A DNA stretch of 64,000 bases from Bacteroidota bacterium (GCA_016709725.1 JADJMG010000031.1:124001-188000), one strand, 5' to 3'; counted from the stretch's first letter, positions 29,194 to 39,400 are shown. Numbers and translations: made by a program. Notes: generated by a model from the letters alone, not told the origin.

Positions 29194-30439
29194 GTGAAGA
29201 CCAAAACCCTCAAGCAAAATAAAGTTAATGTAGTAACATTAGGTTGCTCTAAAAACCTGGTGGACTCTGAAGTCTTGATGGGTCAGTTGCGAGCCAACGA
29301 TTTTGATGTGACGCATGAAAGTTCAAAGAATGATGCATCCATTGTGATCATCAATACCTGCGGATTTATAGATAATGCGAAACAAGAATCCATCGAAACG
29401 ATTTTGCATTATGCCAAGCAAAAAGGAAATCACCAATGTAGATGCGTACTTTGGCACTCGTGATTTACCCTTGTTGTTAAAAACACTAGGTGCCGATTAC
29501 AAACACGAATTGATTGGAGAACGTTTATTAACGACTCCTCGTCATTTTGCATACTTAAAAATTTCGGAAGGTTGCGATCGTCCTTGTTCGTTTTGTGCGA
29601 TACCGTTGATGCGTGGTAAACATATTTCTCGTCCGATGGAAGAGTTGGTTGCCGAAGCAAAAACGTTGGCCAAGAATGGTACGAAAGAATTATTATTGAT
29701 TGCACAGGATTCTACCTATTACGGCTTAGATATTTATAAGGATCGAAAGTTAGCTGAGTTACTCAAAGCATTGAGTGAAGTGGAAGGCATCGAATGGATT
29801 CGCTTGCATTATGCTTTTCCAAGTGGTTTTCCAGAAGATGTGTTGGATGTAATGCGTGAGACTGAAAATATTTGCAATTACATCGACATTCCTTTGCAGC
29901 ATATTTCCGATAATATGTTGAAGTCGATGCGTCGTGGTACTACCGAAGCAAAAACATATGAATTGATTGATATGTTCAGAACGAAAGTTCCTGGCATTGC
30001 ATTACGTACAACCTTGATCGCTGGTTATCCCGGCGAAACCGAAGAAGATCATCAAGCGATGTTACGTTTTGTAGAAAAAGCTCGATTCGATCGCTTAGGT
30101 ATTTTCACCTATTCGCATGAAGAGAATACACATGCTTACGGTTTGGAAGATGATGTTCCCGATGAAGTAAAACAAGAGCGTGCCGAAGCGGTGATGGCAG
30201 TACAACAAGGAATTTCTGAGGATATTAATAGTTTGAAAGTCGGACAAACCTTTAAAGTATTATTTGATCGCAAAGAAGGCGATTATTTTGTGGGTAGAAC
30301 GGAGTTTGATTCACCTGAAGTGGATAATGAAGTGTTAGTCGCCGCGAAAGATACTTATGTTCGTATTGGTGATTTTGCTCATGTAAAAATTACTTCTACT
30401 GCAGCTTTTGATTTATACGGAGAGATTGTCAATAAATAA
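29194..30439 (+). pseudogene. rimO: Ribosomal protein S12 methylthiotransferase RimO, internal deletion with frame change
   Basis: RimO adds a methylthio group to an aspartate of ribosomal protein S12 using two 4Fe-4S clusters. From the GTG start the UPF0004 domain shows TLGCSKNLVDSE and NTCGFID, each with one cluster cysteine. The radical-SAM motif CDRPCSFCAIP and the TRAM region follow in another frame. Between HYAKQK and KEITNVDAYFGTRD, near 29418-29430, about 22-24 residues of the family are absent, including the VTGC cysteine, and the frame shifts. An A5 run at the joint suggests slippage, misassembly or a true deletion. As written, the product would be non-functional. Confidence 0.85.
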
Positions 30440-30445
30440 AACGCT

Positions 30446-32038
30446 ATGAAAGTACTTCAGCTTCCATTATCCGAAATCGGTTTTTATAGCAAGCTGATGT
30501 TGGATTATACAGAAGGTCATCCTGATCTAGTTCCATTTTATAAATACATACCACATTTAAATTCTTTTCCAGATGTGATTGAAAATAGAAATCAATTTCC
30601 ATTTCATCGCGTAGAACTGTTTTCTGAATTAACTACACAACATGCTAACTATTTTGAAAAATTTCCATTGGTAAAAGCGAATGTTGATTCTATAGCGAAT
30701 GCAAATACATACACTGTCACTACAGGCCACCAACTTTGTATTGCTGGCGGCCCCGCGTACTTTATTTATAAAATTATTTCCACCATTAAGTTAGCTCAGG
30801 AATTAAAGGCTAAGTATTCTCAATACAATTTTGTTCCCGTGTATTGGATGGCAACCGAAGATCATGATATTGAGGAAATCAATCATATACGTGTGTATGG
30901 AAAGAAGTTGATTTGGGAAACTAAAGAGCAAGGTGCTAGCGGAAGATTGAAAACAGATTCTACATCTAAATTTTTAGAAGAGTTGATAGACTTGTTCAAG
31001 AACGAAGCGTATGGAAATGAAGTTGCCGCTTTATTAAACGAAGCTTATACTAACCATTCAACTTTAGCAGAAGCCACTCGATCATTTGTATTGAGTTTAT
31101 TTGGTGATCAAGGATTGGTTGTCATTGATGCAGATTCGGCTCCATTAAAGAAATTATTTAGTTCCGTCATTCGTGATGAACTGGATGAACAAGCATCCTC
31201 ATCCATCGTTGAAAAAACAAGTGCTCGATTAGAAAAGAATTACAAAATTCAAGTGAATCCAAGGGAGATCAACTTGTTTTATTTGGAAGATCAGTTGAGA
31301 GCTCGTATTGTAAAGGACGATCATCAAAATTATAAAGTACTGCAAACGGATTTAAAATTTAGTCGTGAGTTTATTCACGATTTGGTCGACAAACAAGTGG
31401 AACGATTTAGTCCAAATGTTATTATGCGGCCCTTGTATCAAGAAAAAATTCTTCCCAATTTGGCGTACATCGGGGGACCTGGAGAATTGGCGTATTGGTT
31501 GCAGCTAAAAGATTTGTTTGATCACTACTCGGTGAGTTATCCAGTTTTAGTGCCGCGTAACAACGCAGTAATTGTTCCTTCTAAAGCATTAGATAAATTT
31601 ACAAAGCTTGGATTTTCTGAAAAAGATTTATTTAGAAATTTCGATGATCTCGTTCGTGAATGGTTAGCGACGCAAGAGGAAATAGCTCCTGGAATTGAGG
31701 ATGCAAAGGAAAAGTTGAAAAGCATCTATACTGATCTCGAGAAATTATTTTTGGTAGCAGATCCAACTTTAGCACCCAGCGTTCAAGCAGAAATGCAAAA
31801 GGTGAGTAATGGGTTGGATAATTTAGGGAAGAAAGGACAAGCAGCCTTAAAACGAAAACATGAGGTGGCTTTGAATCAGATTCAATCGGTACTGGATAAA
31901 GTAAATCCGAATCAAACACCACAAGAGCGTTATGATAATTTTCTGGGATTTTATGTGAAAAGTGGATCTGAAATGATTACTGAATTGATTAATCAATTTC
32001 AGCCTTTCGATTATAAGATGACAATGATTATTGATTGA
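30446..32038 (+). CDS. bshC: Bacillithiol biosynthesis cysteine-adding enzyme BshC
   Basis: Adds cysteine to glucosaminyl-malate, the last step of bacillithiol synthesis. The 530-residue protein has the family blocks TTGHQLCIAGGPAYFIYKI, VYWMATEDHDIEEINHI and the C-terminal coiled-coil region. It implies that the organism uses bacillithiol as its low-molecular-weight thiol; bshA and bshB are not in the window. It overlaps the open frame of the next gene slightly but not its likely start. Confidence 0.93.
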   Translation: MKVLQLPLSEIGFYSKLMLDYTEGHPDLVPFYKYIPHLNSFPDVIENRNQFPFHRVELFSELTTQHANYFEKFPLVKANVDSIANANTYTVTTGHQLCIAGGPAYFIYKIISTIKLAQELKAKYSQYNFVPVYWMATEDHDIEEINHIRVYGKKLIWETKEQGASGRLKTDSTSKFLEELIDLFKNEAYGNEVAALLNEAYTNHSTLAEATRSFVLSLFGDQGLVVIDADSAPLKKLFSSVIRDELDEQASSSIVEKTSARLEKNYKIQVNPREINLFYLEDQLRARIVKDDHQNYKVLQTDLKFSREFIHDLVDKQVERFSPNVIMRPLYQEKILPNLAYIGGPGELAYWLQLKDLFDHYSVSYPVLVPRNNAVIVPSKALDKFTKLGFSEKDLFRNFDDLVREWLATQEEIAPGIEDAKEKLKSIYTDLEKLFLVADPTLAPSVQAEMQKVSNGLDNLGKKGQAALKRKHEVALNQIQSVLDKVNPNQTPQERYDNFLGFYVKSGSEMITELINQFQPFDYKMTMIID

Positions 32039-32064
32039 TTTCTAAATTGAAAAATGTAGGCAAG

Positions 32065-33608
32065 ATGGCATCAAAGGAAGTATTTCTAGAAACGGTTCAA
32101 AAAGGTTACACTTTCAAAGGTGGAACAATTCCCCTAGGCGCAGCCGTTTTTAATGGAGAAGTGTTGAAGGAAGCATTAGTGAATATTCCTTTGTCAACGT
32201 TAAATCGTCACGGACTTATTGCCGGGGCAACGGGTACAGGAAAAACGAAGACCTTGCAAAGTATTGCGGAGGGACTAGCATCGAATGGAGTTTCGGTGAT
32301 GATGATGGATGTGAAGGGCGACTTGAGTGGAATGGCGATGCCAGGAAATCCACATCCTAAAATTGATGAGCGGCAAGAGAAGTTGGGTATTACCTGGAAG
32401 CCACAAGCATTTCCTTGTGAGTTGATGAGTTTGTCGAATGAAAAAGGAGTTAGACTCCGTGCTACCGTTTCGGAATTTGGTCCCGTATTGTTTTCTAAAA
32501 TTTTAGGATTGAATGATACCCAGTCGGGAGTGGTTTCATTGGTATTTAAATATTCTGATGATCGCTCCTTGCCCTTATTGGATTTAAAAGATTTTAAAAA
32601 AGTACTTCAGTATTGCACCAACGAAGGGAAGGAGGAAATTAAAAAAGAGTATGGAGCCATCAGCACAGCTTCGGCTTCGACCATCTTACGGAAAATTATT
32701 GAAGTGGAAGAGCAGGGAGCCGATCTGTTTTTTGGAGAAACTTCCTTTGATGTAAATGATTTACTTCGACTTGATGATAACGGTAAAGGCTATGTGCATA
32801 TCGTTCGATTGGTAGATATTCAAGATAAGCCAAAATTGTTTAGTACTTTTATGTTATGTCTGTTGGCTGAAATTTATCAATCCTTTCCAGAGGAAGGAGA
32901 TTTGGAGCAACCAAAATTGGTTTTGTTTATAGATGAAGCCCATCTCATTTTTAAAGAGGCCAGTGACGCGTTGATGGATCAATTGGAGAGTATCATTAAA
33001 TTGATTCGTTCGAAGGGTGTTGGTATTATATTTTGTACGCAAAGTCCGGTGGATGTTCCGGCAGCCATCTTAGGTCAACTTGGATTAAAAGTTCAACATG
33101 CATTACGTGCTTTTACCGCTGCCGATCGTAAAGCCATAAAGTTAGTGGCTGAAAATTATCCGATCACGGAGTTTTATGATGTTGATTCATTAATTACTGA
33201 ATTAGGAATTGGAGAAGCGATGATAACATGTTTATCTGAAAAAGGTACTCCAAGTCCGCTGGTGCACACTTATTTATCGGCTCCCCAATCACGCATGGAT
33301 ATATTGACTCCATCTGAACAAGAGGACTTGCTTGGGCAACCAGCTATGGTGAAAAAGTACAAGCAGGTTGTAGATCGAGAAAGTGCTTACGAAATGCTTC
33401 AGCAAAAGATAAGTCCATCGGAAGAAGAAGACGATTCCAAAAAGAAGGCAAGTTCATCTAAAAAGAGGAAAAGTCGGTGATTGGAGAAGCAATTGATAGT
33501 ACCGTGGGTCGACAAGTTGCCCGCACTTTGGCCCGTGAAGTGACCCGTGGATTATTAGGTGTTTTAGGCATTGGAACCTCAAAAAGAGGCAAAAAGTCTT
33601 GGTTTTAG
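32065..33608 (+). CDS. HerA-like helicase/ATPase, DUF853 family (frameshifted once)
   Basis: A 514-residue P-loop ATPase of the HerA/FtsK superfamily, DUF853 type. Walker A is GATGTGKTKTL (about residue 57) and Walker B LVLFIDEAHLIF. The family is cytoplasmic with uncertain function; DNA translocation is inferred. The main frame stops at 33480; one extra G at 33476-33477 adds a conserved tail containing STVGRQVARTLAREVTRGLLG. I take the ATG at 32065; an upstream TTG overlapping bshC is less likely. Confidence 0.88.
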
Positions 33609-33774
33609 GGACCTCTTAAAAGTGTGAATGTATTGATTTTGTTGGTGAACAGGTGGTTAGCATAGGCGAACGGCTTATTTCTGGCGGTTTTCTCGTTCGG
33701 AAGTCGAATCTTCCCGTTCAGCAGTTGAATCGCTTAGTTCAGTGAGTTTTGATAGGAATAGCTAGCGTTGAATT

Positions 33775-33782
33775 TAACTTTG
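33775..33782 (+). promoter_or_regulatory. -7 promoter box TAACTTTG for the TetR gene
   Basis: Exact TAnnTTTG match with a 20-base leader. An imperfect inverted repeat TTGTTT-GACCA-AAACAA follows directly (about 33780-33796) and could be an autoregulatory site. Confidence 0.55.
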
Positions 33783-33802
33783 TTTGACCAAAACAATTAC
33801 CC

Positions 33803-34417
33803 ATGTTAAAGAGAGAAGAGAAAAAGCAGATGATACTGAACGCAGCGACTGAGTGTTTTTCAAAGAATGGATATGACAAAACAACACTTGATGAGATTGG
33901 CCATAAAGTGAGTCTAAATAAGGCAACCCTGTATTATTATTACAGCAGTAAAGATGATTTGTTTTGTGATGTAATTTATGCAGAAGCACACCGCTTTCGT
34001 GAATTGGTTCGAGTAGGAATTACTGAAAAAAGAGGAATTGAAAATAAGATTGTCTTTTTACTTTTTGAACGTACTAAGTTTTATCAGCATTTAAGTTTAC
34101 TACACGATATTATTGTTGAGCAGGGTAGAAAGATAGAGCCCATTTTTATTTCACTCAGAGATAGTATTTATAAAGAAGAGCGAAATTTATTAGTTGCTAT
34201 TATTAAAGAAGCCATGGATCAAGGCGAGATTCGTTATTCAGATGCGAATCGTGTAGCTGATGTTTTTCTTAAGATGGCGAATAGCATGGCTGTTGAAAGT
34301 AATCAAGCAGTTATGATGAATGATGACAAGGGATTTGACTCCTCGAATGATCCTATTTTAGATGATATTCGATTTACTACCCGACTGATCGTTTCTGGTA
34401 TTAGTGCACGCGCTTAG
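33803..34417 (+). CDS. TetR/AcrR family transcriptional regulator
   Basis: A 204-residue regulator with a TetR-type helix-turn-helix at about residues 10-55: ILNAATECFSKNGYDKTTLDEIG, then LNKATLYYYYSSKDDLF. The rest is a helical ligand-binding domain with no recognised ligand. It precedes a GH13 gene and an MFS transporter on the same strand. A 19-base inverted repeat covers the start of the GH13 gene, making that cluster its likely target. Confidence 0.9.
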   Translation: MLKREEKKQMILNAATECFSKNGYDKTTLDEIGHKVSLNKATLYYYYSSKDDLFCDVIYAEAHRFRELVRVGITEKRGIENKIVFLLFERTKFYQHLSLLHDIIVEQGRKIEPIFISLRDSIYKEERNLLVAIIKEAMDQGEIRYSDANRVADVFLKMANSMAVESNQAVMMNDDKGFDSSNDPILDDIRFTTRLIVSGISARA

Positions 34418-34481
34418 CTTAACATTCTGTTGTGAATAAAGCGTTTGCCTTTTTATAATTAGTGCAAGTGGATAGACTATT

Positions 34482-34500
34482 TTCATACCTGAAGTATGAA
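34482..34500. promoter_or_regulatory. Possible TetR operator at the GH13 start codon
   Basis: TTCATACCTGAAGTATGAA: perfect 7-base arms and a 5-base spacer. The ATG of the GH13 gene (34496-34498) lies in the right arm, so a bound dimer would block transcription or translation start. Assignment to the adjacent TetR protein is inference. Confidence 0.5.
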
Positions 34501-36262
34501 GAGTTACCACTTTAAATCCGGTTCTAGTAAATTAGTTATTTATCAATTGTTGTTGCGTGTTTTTTCAAATGTAAATAGCAAGAATAAATTGTACGGTACA
34601 CTCGCCCAAAATGGGAGTGGAAAATTCAATGATATTAATTCGAAGGTATTAAATAGCCTAAAGGATTTAGGTATATCGCATATTTGGTATACTGGAATTT
34701 TAGAGCATTCTTCGCTCTCAGCTTACAAGGAAAACGGAATTCTTGCTGATGATCCGCATGTAGTAAAAGGTCGCGCAGGTTCACCTTATGCCATTCGAGA
34801 TTATTATGATGTGGATGCTGATTTATCAGTCGATGTAGTGAATCGGATGGCAGAATTTGAGCAGATGATTCAACGTACGCATGAATGCGGATTGAAAGCG
34901 ATTATCGATTTTGTTCCCAATCATGTGGCGCGATCTTATCATTCTGATATGAATCCTGGACGCAAAAGTGATTTTGGTGTGGATGATGATACGCAAAAAT
35001 TGTTCGCTCCGCAAAATGATTTTTTGTATTTGCAAAATGAAACATTTCAATTTCCTTCCGACTATATTCCTCTTGATGGGGGAACATTGCCTCGAGGATA
35101 TAAAAAATTTGTTGAATCACCTGCTAAAGTGACTGGCAACGATGTGTACTCTTCACATCCTTCTTCCAACGATTGGTTTGAAACCATTAAAATTAACTTT
35201 GGTGTAGACCCAAATCCACCGCATCATTGTTTCTTTGATCCCATTCCTTCTTCATGGATAAAATTACTCGACATACTGCTTTATTGGTGCGAGAAGGATG
35301 TAGATGGATTTCGATGTGATATGGCGGAGATGGTTCCCGCAGAATTTTGGGAGTGGATTATTCCCTGCGTAAAAACGCATTATCCCAAGGTGATTTTTAT
35401 TGCCGAAATATATAAGCCAGAATTGTATGAACATTATTTGGATAAAGGATATTTTGATTTTCTCTATGATAAAGTAAGTTTATATGATACCTTGGGTGGA
35501 ATCATTCGCGGATATCATTCGGCAGACGATATTTCGAATTGTATTCGAAGTGTCGAGAAATATTCGGAGCGAATGCTTTCATTTATGGAGAATCACGATG
35601 AGGAAAGAATTGCTTCTCGTTTTTTTGCTTCTAATCCATTTGCGGGAATACCTACTATGGTAATTTCAGCGTGCATCTCAAAAGGCCCTGTCATGATTTA
35701 TTTTGGACAAGAAGTTGGAGAGTCGGCTACCGATGTTGTTGGATTTGCAGGCGATCGAGGACGTACTTCTATTTTCGATTATTGCTCAGCACCTGAATTG
35801 CAGAAATGGTTTAATAAAGGTAAGTGTGATGGGGCTCTACTTTCTCCCGAACAAAAAACTTTGCGAGATACCTATTCATTGCTGTTGAATTTTGTGTCAA
35901 AAAGTGATGCCATTCATCACGGTGGATTATACGATTTGCAATATGCAAACCGTCATCACCAAAGTGAAGGGTTTGATGAGAAATTCCATTTTGCATTCTT
36001 AAGACATAGTAAGGAAGAAAAATTATTGGTGGTCGTTAATTTTAATAAGGATACCGAGTATGAAACGTATATCAGGATCCCAGCCGATGCTCTTGTTTGT
36101 ATGGGCATGGATGTAAAGAAAAAGTTTAACTTTACAAGTGTGTTGGGAAGTGCGGTGTTAGGGAGTCATACAGCCGATGAACTTTATGAGGAAGGAAATC
36201 GTTTTTCGGGATTGAAATTAAAGTTAGTACCGAATAGTGCTTACATCATTTGTATACATTAA
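34496..36262 (+). CDS. GH13 alpha-amylase family glycoside hydrolase, cytoplasmic
   Basis: A 588-residue enzyme of glycoside hydrolase family 13. Conserved regions: DFVPNH (139-144), GFRCDMAEM with the nucleophile D275, FIAEIYKPE with the acid/base E304 and FMENHDEER with the transition-state stabiliser D368. It has no signal peptide, so it acts on internalised or stored alpha-glucan. A C-terminal beta domain follows. Family members include alpha-amylases, trehalose synthases and glucosidases; specificity is not readable. It lies between a TetR gene and an MFS transporter that starts 11 bases later. Confidence 0.88.
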   Translation: MKSYHFKSGSSKLVIYQLLLRVFSNVNSKNKLYGTLAQNGSGKFNDINSKVLNSLKDLGISHIWYTGILEHSSLSAYKENGILADDPHVVKGRAGSPYAIRDYYDVDADLSVDVVNRMAEFEQMIQRTHECGLKAIIDFVPNHVARSYHSDMNPGRKSDFGVDDDTQKLFAPQNDFLYLQNETFQFPSDYIPLDGGTLPRGYKKFVESPAKVTGNDVYSSHPSSNDWFETIKINFGVDPNPPHHCFFDPIPSSWIKLLDILLYWCEKDVDGFRCDMAEMVPAEFWEWIIPCVKTHYPKVIFIAEIYKPELYEHYLDKGYFDFLYDKVSLYDTLGGIIRGYHSADDISNCIRSVEKYSERMLSFMENHDEERIASRFFASNPFAGIPTMVISACISKGPVMIYFGQEVGESATDVVGFAGDRGRTSIFDYCSAPELQKWFNKGKCDGALLSPEQKTLRDTYSLLLNFVSKSDAIHHGGLYDLQYANRHHQSEGFDEKFHFAFLRHSKEEKLLVVVNFNKDTEYETYIRIPADALVCMGMDVKKKFNFTSVLGSAVLGSHTADELYEEGNRFSGLKLKLVPNSAYIICIH

Positions 36263-36273
36263 AAATAATTTAT

Positions 36274-37527
36274 ATGCCGAAGCAAGGAACTAAGAATCCT
36301 TTTAATATGGTCGTTTTAGTAGCGGCTTTAGGGTATTTTGTAGATATCTACGATCTGCAATTGTTTAATGTGGTGAGTAAAGATAGCTTACGAGGTATTG
36401 GAATTTTAGATCCCGTGGTAATCGATCGTTATGATTATTTATTATTTCTCTGGCAGATGTGCGGTATGTTGATTGGTGGATTACTCTGGGGAATTTTAGG
36501 CGATCAAAAAGGTAGAATGTCGGTTTTGTTTGGATCGATTTTAATTTATTCGTTAGCGAATGTAGCGAATGCTTTTGTTGTCGATTTAACACAATACAGC
36601 ATCGTACGATTTATTGCTGGCGTAGGATTGGCAGGTGAATTGGGAGCAGCCATCACGTTAGTTTCAGAAATTATGCATCGAGAGAGTCGAGGTTATGGAA
36701 CATTAATCGTGGTTACGATGGGAGCACTTGGCGCGGTGGCAGCTGCGTTAATTAGCAATAATCCCTTTGTGATTTTTGGATTGCAACCTTGGCAGATGGC
36801 TTATATCATTGGAGGTGTACTTGGACTCGTTTTGCTATTGTTGAGAGTGAGTACATATGAGTCGGGGATGTTTGAACACATGAAGCATAATAATCAAATC
36901 AAGAAAGGAAATTTCTTGATGTTGTTTACGAACCGTGAACGTTTCAAAAAGTATTTGGCTTGCATCTTAGTCGGACTTCCCGTTTGGTTTTGCATCGGGA
37001 TCTTAATAAAATTCTCCGATAAATTTGCCGCCCTCGTAGAGGTTGTTGGTGAAGTAAAAGTAGGTTATGCCATTATGTATGCATATTTGGGATTGTCGGT
37101 TGGTGATTTAATTAGTGGATTATTAAGTCAACTGTTGAAGAGTAGAAAGAAAGTAGTGGTCGCTTATTTGTTATTCACTATTGTTCTTGTCTTTGTATTT
37201 CTTTTTGCAAAAGGATTGCCTGCCAATTCATATTATTTCCTTTGTTTCTTGATGGGATGTGCTACTGGTTATTGGGCGCTCTTTGTAACCATAGCTTCCG
37301 AGCAATTTGGAACCAATATTCGTGCTACAGTAACGACCACGGTTCCAAACTTTGTACGAGGCGCAGTGGTTCCCATTATTCTTGGATTTAAAACTTTAGA
37401 AATGAGCATAGGTGCTGTCAATGGCGCCTTAGTAGTTGGTGGGATTTGTATCTCACTCGCAATGTTGGCAATATTTAGTTTAAAAGAGACGTTTTCTAAA
37501 GACCTTGATTATATCGAAATATCATGA
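36274..37527 (+). CDS. MFS transporter
   Basis: A 417-residue major facilitator with about twelve membrane helices. The signature loop between helices 2 and 3 is visible as GGLLWGILGDQKGR and the helix-4 region as RFIAGVGLAGELGAAITL. The DIYDLQLF motif in helix 1 is like that of metabolite:H+ symporters. I take the ATG at 36274, 11 bases after the GH13 stop. Its cargo could be a sugar or organic acid; the neighbouring GH13 suggests a carbohydrate, but that is inference. Confidence 0.85.
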   Translation: MPKQGTKNPFNMVVLVAALGYFVDIYDLQLFNVVSKDSLRGIGILDPVVIDRYDYLLFLWQMCGMLIGGLLWGILGDQKGRMSVLFGSILIYSLANVANAFVVDLTQYSIVRFIAGVGLAGELGAAITLVSEIMHRESRGYGTLIVVTMGALGAVAAALISNNPFVIFGLQPWQMAYIIGGVLGLVLLLLRVSTYESGMFEHMKHNNQIKKGNFLMLFTNRERFKKYLACILVGLPVWFCIGILIKFSDKFAALVEVVGEVKVGYAIMYAYLGLSVGDLISGLLSQLLKSRKKVVVAYLLFTIVLVFVFLFAKGLPANSYYFLCFLMGCATGYWALFVTIASEQFGTNIRATVTTTVPNFVRGAVVPIILGFKTLEMSIGAVNGALVVGGICISLAMLAIFSLKETFSKDLDYIEIS

Positions 37528-37886
37528 AGAAAACGACATTAGTTATTGGTGCTTCAACAAATCCTTCGCGCTATTCTTTTCTGGCCATAAATCGATTGAG
37601 AGAACATGGACATCCTGTTTTTGCCATGGGATTAAAAACAGGTAAAGTAGGAGATGTAGACATTTTTACAGAACATAAATTTTTATCGGATATCCATACC
37701 GTTACTTTGTACGTAGGACCAAGTCATCAAGAAAATATTCGTGATTATGTGATTAGTCTGGAACCTAAAAGAGTAATTTTTAATCCCGGAACGGAAGATC
37801 TTCTTTTTCAATCCATGTTAAAAAATGCCGGAATTCCATTTGAAGAAGCTTGTACTTTAGTCATGCTAGGAACGGGTCAATATTAG
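37524..37886 (+). CDS. CoA-binding domain protein
   Basis: A 120-residue Rossmann-like CoA_binding domain protein (YccU type): TLVIGASTNPSRYSFLAINRL, AMGLKTG and VIFNPGTED are family motifs. It overlaps the MFS gene by four bases and ends the TetR-GH13-MFS group. Function is unknown; family members bind CoA. Confidence 0.88.
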   Translation: MKKTTLVIGASTNPSRYSFLAINRLREHGHPVFAMGLKTGKVGDVDIFTEHKFLSDIHTVTLYVGPSHQENIRDYVISLEPKRVIFNPGTEDLLFQSMLKNAGIPFEEACTLVMLGTGQY

Positions 37887-37956
37887 CTGTTTACAGTAAA
37901 TATATCCAATATCTAAAATCTGCCATCGGCAAGCTCAGGCAGCACTTCCTTCTCCC

Positions 37957-38037
37957 TCGCGAAACTTCGCGATCCGAACTCCGTCGCGAAGCTTCGCGAT
38001 CCGAACTCCGTCGCGAAGCTTCGCGATCCGATCTCCG
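37957..38037. repeat. Three tandem 27-bp repeats, each with a 16-bp TCGCGA palindrome
   Basis: Copies begin at 37957, 37984 and 38011. Each contains TCGCGAAGCTTCGCGA (the first has AAAC in the centre) followed by ATCCGAACTCCG-like sequence. The array lies between the convergent CoA-binding and histidine kinase genes. Single related palindromes occur at 27097-27114 and 45469-45484. Confidence 0.85.
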
Positions 38038-38046
38038 ATCTCCCAT

Positions 38047-39396
38047 CTAAAATCTCAGCGTAAACTCCGTTCCTACATTCGGCGTGGACTCAACAATGAT
38101 TTCAATTTTGTGAAATCCTGCAATGGTTTTAACGAGCGGTAAGCCTAAGCCATATCCATCTGCTTTATTTTTATTGAGTCGTTTGAATCGATCAAAAATT
38201 CCGTTTATATCTGTTTTGTCAATTCCAATTCCACTGTCCTTAATTTCAATTTGAAATCTACCGTCTTTGACATGAGTATAAATATCGATATTTCCACCGT
38301 CTTTGTTATACTTGATGGCATTGTTGATCAAATTCGTTATCATGGTAAAGAGTAAAGTGCGATTGCAGTGGGTGATGTTATAATCGTCGTAAAAGTATTT
38401 ATGCAGCGTGATGTTCTTTTCTGTTAATCGTTCTTCAATCTCTTCAAGCACCTCGTCCATCAATTCAATGGCGCCAATGGCATCTTGCTTGAGGTATTGA
38501 TCGTTTTCAATTTTTGAAATTAATAAAAGAGCTTTTATAATTCTACTCATTCGATTCAAGGTGCGCTGTGAATCAGAAAGTTTGATGAGTAACTCATCCG
38601 ATAAATTTCCTTCGTTAATGATGTTCTCCAGCCGATTTTGAATGATGCTGATGGGTGTTTGCAACTCGTGAGACACATTGCTGATAAACTCTTTTTCGAT
38701 TTGAAAGGAGTCTTTCAATTTATGCATCATTTCATTGATTCGATTGTCGAGCTGGTTAAATTCAGCCGTTGAACTTGGAATGGGTGTAAAATTGAAATAG
38801 GCAGGCGACGGCACAGGAAGAAGTTTGGTGCTGATGATGCTATTCAATGGTTTTAATAGTAATCGAGCAAAGGCAAGATCAATGAATAGGGAGATCAAAA
38901 TCACCCCTAACATCATGACCAATAGAAAGCGCTGAATAATAGATTTTAATTCGTCGATGGTGCTGATGCCTTCACCAATATTCAGTTCGTACATTTGGTT
39001 GTCGTATAAAAAGGGCCGACTAATAATTCGATGTTGTAATTTTTCTCCCTCAATGCTCCAAGTCTCATTTCTAATTTGAGTCCCATTGTTCATTTTTAAA
39101 GGATCCGTGATGGGGTAGATGGCAACAAATTCTTCTTTTAAGATATTGTAACTTTCAAAACTACAATCTTGTTCACGAACGATGTCGGCTATACTTCCTC
39201 TTTTTACAGTTAGTAAGATTCGTTCACTTCTTGCGACTAATCTTTTGTCGATATGTTCATAGACGATTCTTTCTACCAAAATTGGCAACAACGTCATAAA
39301 AGCTAAAATGATGAGCGCTTTGGAAACTGCATTGTAAAGCGCAAACTTGACCTGTATGGTCATTGACTTTTTAGGACGGTGTTGTAGAGCAGTCAA
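38047..39396 (-). CDS. Two-component sensor histidine kinase
   Basis: A 449-residue membrane kinase with two membrane helices (about 20-45 and 150-175) around a periplasmic sensor, then HAMP-like sequence. The kinase core is complete: H box SHELQTPISII, N box TNLINNAIKYNKDGG, G1 KDSGIGIDKTD and G2 GYGLGLPLV. The response regulator gene lies four bases upstream on the same strand, making them a pair. The signal sensed is unknown. Confidence 0.93.
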   Translation of the reverse strand: MTALQHRPKKSMTIQVKFALYNAVSKALIILAFMTLLPILVERIVYEHIDKRLVARSERILLTVKRGSIADIVREQDCSFESYNILKEEFVAIYPITDPLKMNNGTQIRNETWSIEGEKLQHRIISRPFLYDNQMYELNIGEGISTIDELKSIIQRFLLVMMLGVILISLFIDLAFARLLLKPLNSIISTKLLPVPSPAYFNFTPIPSSTAEFNQLDNRINEMMHKLKDSFQIEKEFISNVSHELQTPISIIQNRLENIINEGNLSDELLIKLSDSQRTLNRMSRIIKALLLISKIENDQYLKQDAIGAIELMDEVLEEIEERLTEKNITLHKYFYDDYNITHCNRTLLFTMITNLINNAIKYNKDGGNIDIYTHVKDGRFQIEIKDSGIGIDKTDINGIFDRFKRLNKNKADGYGLGLPLVKTIAGFHKIEIIVESTPNVGTEFTLRF

Positions 39397-39400
39397 ATGC

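Noticed and set aside
37957..38037. 27-bp array as a CRISPR
   Set aside because: Copies are head to tail with no unique spacers, and the unit is a palindrome with a short linker.
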